A model generated the notes under the pieces. The model was not told the DNA's origin, searched no databases, and worked only from the letters and a program-made list of their open reading frames with translations. From a virus: 29,953 nt of DNA. Location of the stretch: positions 1 to 29,953 of IMG/VR virus record IMGVR_UViG_3300044732_000488. One strand, 5' to 3'. Both the position numbers and the translations under genes were made by a program. Shown in pieces: positions 23,734-28,342 of the stretch; the first letter of the stretch is position 1; each line of letters begins with the position of its first letter.

Positions 23734-24021
23734 TTAAAATGGTAAATCATCAGCTTCCGGAACGTCGTGAACTTCTATTGCAGACTCGATCGGAGTTGAT
23801 TCCTTTAAGTTTCCAAAATAAAACTTGTCCTCTTTTGCTGCTCCTTTAAAGTTTGATTGAAACGAGGCAACGTTCCCAAATTTATCAACTTCATCGTTAA
23901 CGTACATCCGCACGTTTAAATAAATTTTTCCGTTTTCGGATTTGCTAAATGCTTTATTACCTGATTTAGCTTGCTCAATTAATTTACTAAAATCGATTGA
24001 ACCGTAATAAGACTGCGCCAT
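23734..24021 (-). CDS. Small protein with SSB-like acidic tail
   Basis: This 95-residue protein begins MAQSYYGSIDFSKLIEQAKS, has a beta-rich middle (KIYLNVRMYVNDEVDKFGNV), and ends VPEADDLPF. The DDLPF tail copies the C-terminal tip of bacterial single-strand DNA-binding proteins, the part that recruits recombination and repair enzymes. It follows the ERF gene and precedes the NinB-like gene. It may itself bind single-stranded DNA or compete for SSB partners; an OB-fold could not be confirmed. Confidence 0.6.
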   Translation of the reverse strand: MAQSYYGSIDFSKLIEQAKSGNKAFSKSENGKIYLNVRMYVNDEVDKFGNVASFQSNFKGAAKEDKFYFGNLKESTPIESAIEVHDVPEADDLPF

Positions 24022-24031
24022 AAATAAAAAA

Positions 24032-24526
24032 TTAAAGATTAATAAAAATAGTTTCTTGTTGTTGTGTTATGTTGTATTTGGTTTTTACTTGATCCAATGA
24101 AAAGCCGCCATCTTTTGCCTTTTTTAGTATTTCGGTTGTGGCGTTTGGTTTTGGCTCGACTGCCTTTTGCCCATCGTCATCATCTGCGCCAACGCAAACG
24201 AATGATTGAAGCGAATATCTACGTGCGTAACTTATTCCCGATCCCTGCGCTTGTGCATCGTTGATCTTGTTGTAAACTATTTCCGTAAGTGATTCCATCA
24301 TCTCGCCAGTTTCGTGCAGCAAAATAGTTTTGACAAAGTTTTTGCCATCCACGTGAACAATCGGCTGGAGAACCGAAATCCCGTTTGCGTTTAGCGTTGG
24401 AATAACTGCCTCCCGGATCGAGTTTAAATCTGCGTATTTGCTTTTAAAAAATGGATTTACTGCGCCTTTTTTGGCGTTGCTCATTTCTGACTGTGCTTTT
24501 AGTAAAGCGGTTGCAATGTGTTTCAT
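24032..24526 (-). CDS. erf: ERF family single-strand annealing protein
   Basis: This 164-residue protein shows the ERF pattern: VNPFFKSKYADLNSIREAV near residue 22, a strand/helix core, then QAQGSGISYARRYSLQSF and VGADDDDGQ near residue 100-115. ERF proteins anneal complementary DNA strands and promote phage recombination, often for genome circularisation or repair. The C-terminal tail is short and charged. The gene lies in a recombination operon under a structured leader. Confidence 0.9.
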   Translation of the reverse strand: MKHIATALLKAQSEMSNAKKGAVNPFFKSKYADLNSIREAVIPTLNANGISVLQPIVHVDGKNFVKTILLHETGEMMESLTEIVYNKINDAQAQGSGISYARRYSLQSFVCVGADDDDGQKAVEPKPNATTEILKKAKDGGFSLDQVKTKYNITQQQETIFINL

Positions 24527-24555
24527 AAGATAAGATATTAAGATTAATTATTGAT

Positions 24556-24999
24556 TTAAAATGATATTGCCATACTACTTTTGCGTGGCGTTGTACTAAC
24601 TTTAGGCACCTGAACTCCTGCCGCATCGTATATTTCGTTTTGCGATTTCAAAGCTAACTTTAGTAAGTCCTCACGTTCTTTTAATTCTCGGTTAATGTCG
24701 CTCCACACTTCGCAATCTTTAAAGTTAATCGTTTCCCCTCCGCTTCGGAATGTACCTTTTAGTCCAAACGCTTCAAAGTTTTCCTGCGGTAATACTTTTA
24801 AAAGTTCGGCGTTAATTACTTCCAACGCTTCGCCCATTCTTTTGGCTTGCGCTAATAGTTCAATTTTGTCAATCTCGCCAGCATCTAACACTTCTTTGAT
24901 AAATGTTTTTGCAGATAGCTGGATCTCTAGCTTGTTTGGAAGGAAATTTTGCGTGTCAATCTCTTGTTGGCGCATTAACTGGAATAAATCTTTACTCAT
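24556..24999 (-). CDS. Hypothetical first protein of the recombination operon
   Basis: This 147-residue, helical, acidic protein begins MSKDLFQLMRQQEIDTQNFL and contains KEREDLLKLALKSQNEIYDA near residue 108. It precedes ERF, an SSB-tailed protein and a NinB-like protein, so it may assist recombination or protect DNA, as with other proteins placed upstream of annealing genes. The leader has a kissing-loop candidate and an attenuator-like hairpin. Its start-codon region matches a predicted antisense RNA from 27690-27746. Function not recognised. Confidence 0.75.
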   Translation of the reverse strand: MSKDLFQLMRQQEIDTQNFLPNKLEIQLSAKTFIKEVLDAGEIDKIELLAQAKRMGEALEVINAELLKVLPQENFEAFGLKGTFRSGGETINFKDCEVWSDINRELKEREDLLKLALKSQNEIYDAAGVQVPKVSTTPRKSSMAISF

Positions 25000-25011
25000 A
25001 ATGTTTTAATT

Positions 25012-25096
25012 AAAAAATCCTAACTTAAATCCTACTGGTCAGAGTAGGCAAAATTAGGATCGATTATAGTTTTTCTCTCAATCTCTGACCAGATTG
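25012..25096 (-). ncRNA. Structured 5' leader of the recombination operon with kissing-loop and attenuator-like hairpin
   Basis: Hairpin 1 (CAAUCU-GGUCAG-AGAUUG, 25096-25079) begins about six bases after the -7 box. Hairpin 2 (25060-25017) has outer stem AUCCUAA / UUAGGAU, an internal loop, inner stem CCUACU / AGUAGG and apical loop CUGACC. That loop is perfectly complementary to loop GGUCAG of hairpin 1. Hairpin 2 is followed at once by a U run (25017-25012), 12 bases before the ATG at 24999. It could act as an attenuator. The same DNA could also hold two operator copies with core CTGGTCAG. Confidence 0.7.
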
Positions 25097-25101
25097 TTCT
25101 G

Positions 25102-25130
25102 CAAATATATAAAAAGTTTTTAATCTGCAA
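25102..25130 (-). promoter_or_regulatory. Promoter of the recombination operon
   Basis: TTG (25130-25128), 18-base spacer and TATATTTG (25109-25102) match the Bacteroidota sigma-A consensus. The -33 element overlaps the end of the methyltransferase gene. Predicted start is near 25097. Confidence 0.8.
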
Positions 25131-25986
25131 CTATAAATGAAAAAATATGTTCTATAACTGGTAAAGTCCAACCATCTCCGAGAAGTGAAGCCGCTTTGTT
25201 TCTTGTTAGTATATCACAGTAATTATCTGGAAAACCTTGAAGCCTACATAATTCAACTTTATTTAGTATTCTAACATTTTCATTTGGCAAACAATCAAAA
25301 TTATCAAATACTAAATTTGTCATTCCAAATTCTTTATATCTTTTATAAAGTTTTTCTTTGGAAACTAATTGCCTTTCCTCGCTTTCTAAAACTGCTCTTG
25401 CTTTTTTTCTGTCAGTATAACCATCAGTTAAAACATCTTGAAAAAATTTATTATTATTTTTAGGTTGTGGAATATCTGTAACTACATCAAACATAGTTTC
25501 CTTTGTTTTTATATTAGTCCAGTAATATCTATCTCTTGAAGCTGCAACTAATAATTCAGAATTTATGCGAACAGGGTAAACTCCCAACGCTCGGCTCATA
25601 ATTCCTATGTCAGAAACATTTGCACTACCAACATTCTCTTGAAAAAAAATAACTTTGGGATTGAGTGCTTTAATATGTTCTAAAATATCGACAAACGTAA
25701 AAAACAAACTAGATTTTTTTCCTTTAATTCCATCACGTTTTCCAGCTGCACTTAAATCTTGACAAGGCGATCCGCTTAAAACTAAATTAATAGTTTTCCA
25801 ATCAATATCCCACTCACGCCACTTTGTAACATCCCCAACTTGAATAGTGTCGGGGAAGTGATGTTGAGTAAGTTCTATTGCGTAAGGCTTTATTTCACTT
25901 GAATAGTACTTGTCAACTTTGATTCCTACGTTTTCAAGTGCTTGCCTACCTGTATTCATTCCGTTAAATAGACTTAATACAATCAT
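25120..25986 (-). CDS. Orphan C5-cytosine DNA methyltransferase
   Basis: This 288-residue enzyme has the ordered motifs of C5-cytosine methyltransferases: motif I VLSLFNGMNTG (residues 3-13), motif IV GSPCQDLSAAG with catalytic Cys75, motif VI QENVG near 116-120, motif VIII-like ASRDRYYW near 149-156, motif IX-like CRLQGFPDNY near 247-256 and motif X-like GDGWTLPV near 270. It transfers a methyl group from S-adenosylmethionine to cytosine. No restriction enzyme is encoded nearby, so it is likely protective or epigenetic. It overlaps the small upstream gene by 4 bp. Confidence 0.9.
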   Translation of the reverse strand: MIVLSLFNGMNTGRQALENVGIKVDKYYSSEIKPYAIELTQHHFPDTIQVGDVTKWREWDIDWKTINLVLSGSPCQDLSAAGKRDGIKGKKSSLFFTFVDILEHIKALNPKVIFFQENVGSANVSDIGIMSRALGVYPVRINSELLVAASRDRYYWTNIKTKETMFDVVTDIPQPKNNNKFFQDVLTDGYTDRKKARAVLESEERQLVSKEKLYKRYKEFGMTNLVFDNFDCLPNENVRILNKVELCRLQGFPDNYCDILTRNKAASLLGDGWTLPVIEHIFSFIVAD

Positions 25987-26189
25987 AAATACGTTTTTGG
26001 AGTATAATTTAATCTACTTTCAACTAAAATACATTCATCATTCTGCTCCCACTCGTCTAAAACTCTGTTAATCTTTTTAGAACTAATTGCCATTCGATTA
26101 ATAAATGTTTGTCGCCCGAAGTACTCGAACCTAAACCATAATTCGATGATGGTTATCTTAAACTTACTGTAATCTTTTCTCCTATCCAT
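25983..26189 (-). CDS. Small basic protein, 68 residues, upstream of the methyltransferase
   Basis: The start chosen is the ATG at 26189 (MDRRKDYSKFKITIIELWFR), which overlaps the preceding membrane-protein stop by 8 bp; a TTG at 26222 would add 11 residues. The middle NRMAISSKKINRVLDEWEQN could form a short helix-turn-helix. It overlaps the methyltransferase ATG by 4 bp. A role in regulating or helping the methyltransferase is inference. No family was recognised. Confidence 0.65.
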   Translation of the reverse strand: MDRRKDYSKFKITIIELWFRFEYFGRQTFINRMAISSKKINRVLDEWEQNDECILVESRLNYTPKTYL

Positions 26190-26337
26190 TGTCTTTATCT
26201 TTAAATTTATCCTCCCAATCAATATCCTGTATCATTTCATCGGGAAAAAATAAAATAAATACGATGAACACAATCAAAAGAAGTAAGTAACCAGCAATAA
26301 AGCTAAGTAATACGATATTATCTTCTATAAAATCCAT
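26182..26337 (-). CDS. Small single-spanning membrane protein, 51 residues
   Basis: The ATG at 26337 opens MDFIEDNIVLLSFIAGYLLL, continuing LIVFIVFILFFPDEMIQDID: one long hydrophobic span and an acidic/basic C-terminal tail (WEDKFKDKDNG). It overlaps both neighbours, which supports translation. It may act at the host membrane, for example in exclusion; this is inference. Confidence 0.6.
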   Translation of the reverse strand: MDFIEDNIVLLSFIAGYLLLLIVFIVFILFFPDEMIQDIDWEDKFKDKDNG

Positions 26338-26563
26338 CTGTCAAGTTGTTTAGTTGCTCAATCGGATTTTGGAATATCTCGTCAAAGACTTTAGTCGCTT
26401 GATCGAGTTGTGGAAAGTTTAAAACTTCTGCATCTTGCACCTCCCAGTCGTTTATAAGTGCTTGCATTAACTCTTTAATTTGTTTTAGTTCGTTGTTTAA
26501 ACGCTCGTTTTCTTTTCTTACTGCGTTTAGTTGTTCCGCTTGAAATCTGATTAAATCTTCCAT
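26318..26563 (-). CDS. Coiled-coil protein, 81 residues
   Basis: The product begins MEDLIRFQAEQLNAVRKENE and forms a long helix with heptad spacing (RLNNELKQIKELMQALIND), then a more open C-terminus ending LTDGFYRR. The start overlaps the previous TAA as TAATG, so translation is coupled. It could pair with the coiled-coil product of the gene before it. No family was recognised. Confidence 0.7.
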   Translation of the reverse strand: MEDLIRFQAEQLNAVRKENERLNNELKQIKELMQALINDWEVQDAEVLNFPQLDQATKVFDEIFQNPIEQLNNLTDGFYRR

Positions 26564-26817
26564 TATAATAATTCGTTTAGTTTGTTATGTAAAAATTCAA
26601 AGTCATTTGCGTAAGTTGATTTTAGTAACTCAATAATTTTCGAGTTAACCGCTTTGCGATACGCAACCGCATTACGCATTTGGTTGATTTTGCGTTCTAA
26701 ATCGCAAATCTCATTTTCCATTTGCTCCTCAATAGTCAACTCCAATTCTGTTTCCTCTTGGTTCGCTGGGTGGCTACTGTTGCCAACTCCTAACACATCG
26801 TGATCGTAATTTATCAT
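26563..26817 (-). CDS. Coiled-coil protein, 84 residues
   Basis: The product begins MINYDHDVLGVGNSSHPANQ, a polar N-terminus, followed by an acidic helix (EETELELTIEEQMENEICDL) and a basic helix ending LHNKLNELL. Its start overlaps the TAA of the 29-residue membrane protein (TAATG). The two adjacent coiled-coil genes may make a complex. No family was recognised. Confidence 0.7.
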   Translation of the reverse strand: MINYDHDVLGVGNSSHPANQEETELELTIEEQMENEICDLERKINQMRNAVAYRKAVNSKIIELLKSTYANDFEFLHNKLNELL

Positions 26818-26906
26818 TAGTATCTAAATATTATTTGCGTTAGAAACCATACCGCTGCGCCAAACGCAATTAAATACTGCCAATCATTTTTTTGTAATCT
26901 GTTCAT
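26817..26906 (-). CDS. Very small membrane protein, 29 residues
   Basis: The ATG at 26906 opens MNRLQKNDWQYLIAFGAAVW and ends FLTQIIFRY. A basic N-terminus and one hydrophobic span indicate a membrane peptide. The stop is the first part of TAATG for the next gene. This is the first gene of the methyltransferase cluster and follows a region rich in GTTCA half-sites. Confidence 0.6.
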   Translation of the reverse strand: MNRLQKNDWQYLIAFGAAVWFLTQIIFRY

Positions 26907-26977
26907 AATAAATGTTTGTGTTAGTTGTTCAATATTTTTAAGTGTTCATTGTAATTGAACTTAATAAAAAAATGAAC
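26901..26977. promoter_or_regulatory. Cluster of five GTTCA/TGAAC half-sites
   Basis: GTTCA occurs at 26901, 26927 and 26944, and its reverse TGAAC at 26956 and 26973; 26944-26960 forms an inverted repeat GTTCA-N7-TGAAC. The cluster covers the start of the 29-residue gene and the terminator before it. It may bind a regulator and control the methyltransferase cluster. No TAnnTTTG promoter was found here. Confidence 0.35.
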
Positions 26978-26999
26978 AGTCTAATTAAAGACTGTCATT
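26966..26999 (-). terminator. Rho-independent terminator of the 54-residue gene
   Basis: On the minus strand TGACAGTCT (26998-26990) pairs with AGACTGTTCA (one bulge) across loop TTAATT, followed by a run of seven T bases. The stop codon lies in the loop. It isolates the single early gene from the cluster below. Confidence 0.8.
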
Positions 27000-27149
27000 A
27001 TATTCGTCTGCAAAGTCAGATGCTTTGTCTAAATTCATAGACTTAAATACAACTTCTGCATCTCTGTCTTTAGAAGTGATACTTAACATATCTTGCTCGT
27101 CAGTAACATAAGCAGAAGAACCATCGAAAATAACATAATGTAAACTCAT
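26985..27149 (-). CDS. Single-gene early protein, 54 residues, with own promoter and terminator
   Basis: The start chosen is the ATG at 27149 (MSLHYVIFDGSSAYVTDEQD), because the promoter box lies at 27202-27195 and an upstream TTG would fall inside it. The remainder is acidic (SMNLDKASDFADEYNDSL). It is the first gene transcribed in the minus direction. The small acidic character and separate transcription are typical of early host-takeover or DNA-mimic proteins, but this is inference. No family was recognised. Confidence 0.75.
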   Translation of the reverse strand: MSLHYVIFDGSSAYVTDEQDMLSITSKDRDAEVVFKSMNLDKASDFADEYNDSL

Positions 27150-27163
27150 AACTAAAAGTGTTA

Positions 27164-27189
27164 AGATAAAAACTTCGTTGTTGTTATCT
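27164..27189 (-). promoter_or_regulatory. 5'-terminal hairpin of the early single-gene mRNA
   Basis: AGAUAA (27189-27184) pairs with UUAUCU (27169-27164) across a 14-base loop that contains a further AAC/GUU pair. It begins six bases after the -7 box, so it would lie at the very 5' end of the mRNA, as in the two operon leaders. Confidence 0.5.
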
Positions 27190-27194
27190 GAGGA

Positions 27195-27202
27195 CAAATA
27201 TA
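27195..27202 (-). promoter_or_regulatory. Promoter -7 box of the 54-residue gene
   Basis: TATATTTG on the minus strand is identical to the boxes of the recombination and replication operons. The -33 region is T-rich but lacks a clear TTG. A start near 27190 leaves about 40 nt of leader. Confidence 0.65.
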
Positions 27203-27217
27203 GAATCTAAATTGTAA

Positions 27218-27233
27218 TAAAAAAATTTTTTTA
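27218..27233. repeat. A7T7 palindrome in the divergent promoter region
   Basis: TAAAAAAATTTTTTTA is a perfect 16-bp palindrome centred between the minus box (27195-27202) and the plus box (27250-27257). Such A-tract DNA is rigid and curved, and may act as an UP-like element or a protein site for both promoters. Confidence 0.4.
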
Positions 27234-27249
27234 TGTAAAAGTTTATTTG

Positions 27250-27257
27250 TAGGTTTG
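27250..27257 (+). promoter_or_regulatory. Candidate plus-strand promoter box of the mini-operon
   Basis: TAGGTTTG fits TAnnTTTG and ends four bases before the ATG at 27262. Transcription would start at or beside the start codon, giving a leaderless mRNA. No TTG was found at the right spacing. Confidence 0.4.
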
Positions 27258-27261
27258 CAAA

Positions 27262-27471
27262 ATGAAAATAACTCACATTAACACAATCCAAAACCCTAAG
27301 TTTATAATAGTTCGGCACTATGATAATTCTATTGTAACTTTGCCATCTGAATTTAGAGTAGTTGAGGAAAATGCAATCGGTTGCTGGCGTGTGCGGATTA
27401 TCGATAAAATACCTACTGAATATAAACAAACAAATAATATAATATGGCAGGCAGACCAAAAAAAGGAATAG
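27262..27471 (+). CDS. Plus-strand small protein, 69 residues
   Basis: The product begins MKITHINTIQNPKFIIVRHY and has a compact beta-like body (RVVEENAIGCWRVRIIDKIP). It is the first of three overlapping plus-strand genes that run against the rest of the genome, likely an early or regulatory unit. A minus-strand frame over the same bases (27184-27459) was rejected. No family was recognised. Confidence 0.7.
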   Translation: MKITHINTIQNPKFIIVRHYDNSIVTLPSEFRVVEENAIGCWRVRIIDKIPTEYKQTNNIIWQADQKKE

Positions 27472-27593
27472 AGAAAAGAGAACCGTATAACGGAAAACTT
27501 GAAAAGTATAAGATTGAAGTTATCGGAGGTACAAAAGAATGCAACCGATTGGCTTATGAATATTTAACTAAAAGATACAATGAAAAAAAATAA
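27444..27593 (+). CDS. Plus-strand small basic protein with AT-hook-like N-terminus, 49 residues
   Basis: The ATG at 27444 overlaps the previous gene by 28 bp. The product begins MAGRPKKGIEKREPYNGKLE and ends YLTKRYNEKK. GRP flanked by basic residues is the core of AT-hook DNA-binding peptides, which insert in the minor groove of AT-rich DNA, apt in this genome. It could be a regulator or nucleoid-like protein. This is inferred from the motif alone. Confidence 0.6.
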   Translation: MAGRPKKGIEKREPYNGKLEKYKIEVIGGTKECNRLAYEYLTKRYNEKK

Positions 27594-27663
27594 CGAGGGT
27601 TTGGTGCTTTTAATAGCTTTGCTTTTGGTATCTTTAATTTATGGAGTTTTAGTTTGTTTGTAA
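27580..27663 (+). CDS. Plus-strand hydrophobic peptide, 27 residues
   Basis: The ATG at 27580 overlaps the previous gene by 14 bp. The product is KKNNEG followed by one strong hydrophobic span (LVLLIALLLVSLIYGVLVCL). It looks like a small membrane peptide, similar in kind to type I toxins, holin-like or exclusion peptides. The next promoter overlaps its end. Function unknown. Confidence 0.5.
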   Translation: MKKNNEGLVLLIALLLVSLIYGVLVCL

Positions 27664-27685
27664 TTAAAATTAATTATTACATTTG
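27657..27685 (+). promoter_or_regulatory. Plus-strand promoter of a candidate small RNA
   Basis: TTTG (27657-27660), a 17-base spacer and TACATTTG (27678-27685) match the Bacteroidota sigma-A consensus very well. The start is expected near 27690-27692. No gene lies between it and the terminator at 27717-27746. Confidence 0.7.
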
Positions 27686-27689
27686 CAAC

Positions 27690-27746
27690 TCATAATGTTT
27701 TAGTTTGATAGATTAGAAAAGCCACTATTTATTTAGTGGCTTTTTT
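27690..27746 (+). ncRNA. Candidate small RNA (about 55 nt) antisense to the recombination-operon start
   Basis: The interval is bounded by a strong promoter and a strong terminator. The first 26 nt should be single stranded. The DNA at 27688-27705 matches the plus strand at 24994-25011 at 17 of 18 positions, with 15 contiguous (ACTCATAATGTTTTA). That site is the antisense of the start codon and upstream region of the gene at 24999; the odd position gives a G-U wobble. It may base pair there and block translation. There is no useful reading frame in it. Confidence 0.55.
27717..27746. terminator. Bidirectional terminator between converging transcripts
   Basis: AAAAGCCACTA (27717-27727) and TAGTGGCTTTT (27734-27744) form an 11-bp stem with loop TTTATT. 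On the plus strand it is followed by further T residues (27741-27746). On the minus strand the run is TTTTCT, a weaker but usable end for the late operon. Confidence 0.85.
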
Positions 27747-27847
27747 ATTTCATCCTCAATCGGTGGAATCCCTTTCCATTTGTTGACTGGCAGTTGTATT
27801 CGCACCCAGTCTTTACCTTGTTTTATCCATTTGTACTCCAGGATCAA
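27725..27847 (-). CDS. Possible 40-residue last gene of the late operon (TTG start)
   Basis: A TTG at 27847-27845 overlaps the spanin stop as TTGA and opens a 40-codon frame (LEYKWIKQGKDWVRIQLPVN, ending IEDEIKKPLNK) that stops inside the terminator. Composition is protein-like and aromatic. The rare start and the overlap with a terminator make it uncertain. Confidence 0.35.
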   Translation of the reverse strand: MILEYKWIKQGKDWVRIQLPVNKWKGIPPIEDEIKKPLNK

Positions 27848-28341
27848 AGCAAGGGAAATTTGAGATAGCCTTTATATCTGCGGTAAGCTAAATAAATAGC
27901 CAGTAGAATCAAGAGCCACAACCACCACAACTGCAAAATAAATGTACTCCAGTTGAACTGCTCCTTGTAAACTATCTTTGTACTTTCAACTTTGTTGACT
28001 TCAATCTCGTTTGTAAGCGAATCAACGATGATTTTAGACACGCTTTTCTCGTTTACTACAATAGTATTGTCTTTTCTTTTTTTCTTCGTTAAACGTGCGT
28101 TTTTGTATTTAGTTACTTTGCCCTCGTTGTTTATAATCTCGATTGGCTTGGTGCTATCGACCGCTTCGATAATTATTTCCTCACTAACTACATCAAATTT
28201 AATTGAAGTGCTATCTTTAGAAATAGAATCGGTTTTGGTAACTGCAATAGTTTTGGCAATACTATCTGTTTTTTTATCGTCTTTATTAATTGTTTTTGCA
28301 CCGCAGGAAATAATAAGAAACGCAAGTAGTAAATATTTCAT
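27844..28341 (-). CDS. Putative unimolecular spanin (lipoprotein with C-terminal membrane span)
   Basis: This 165-residue protein starts with a signal MKYLLLAFLIISCGAK, with lipobox IISC and acylated Cys13. A long charged periplasmic region follows (KKTDSIAKTIAVTKTDS and more). The C-terminal part has a strong hydrophobic span near residues 130-150 (FILQLWWLWLLILLAIYLAY) and a basic end. A lipoprotein anchor at one end and a transmembrane span at the other is the plan of u-spanins such as T1 gp11, which join inner and outer membranes at lysis. It sits after the lysozyme and phosphoesterase. Confidence 0.65.
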   Translation of the reverse strand: MKYLLLAFLIISCGAKTINKDDKKTDSIAKTIAVTKTDSISKDSTSIKFDVVSEEIIIEAVDSTKPIEIINNEGKVTKYKNARLTKKKRKDNTIVVNEKSVSKIIVDSLTNEIEVNKVESTKIVYKEQFNWSTFILQLWWLWLLILLAIYLAYRRYKGYLKFPLL

Positions 28342-28342
28342 T

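Noticed and set aside
24444-24626. Minus-strand 60-codon frame across the ERF start
   Set aside because: It overlaps the ends of two well-supported genes, is very basic, and has no family pattern.
25983-26222. TTG start at 26222 for the small gene before the methyltransferase
   Set aside because: The ATG at 26189 overlaps the upstream stop closely, as with most pairs in this phage, and the extra residues show no pattern.
27184-27459. Minus-strand 91-codon frame opposite the plus-strand mini-operon
   Set aside because: Its composition is hydrophobic and aromatic like a reverse-strand shadow, it covers the divergent promoters, and the plus-strand gene on the same bases has better coding character and partners.
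27698-27703. GTTTTAG near the small-RNA start, recalling CRISPR repeats or tracrRNA
   Set aside because: It is a single short AT-rich match; there is no repeat array, no Cas gene and no anti-repeat.
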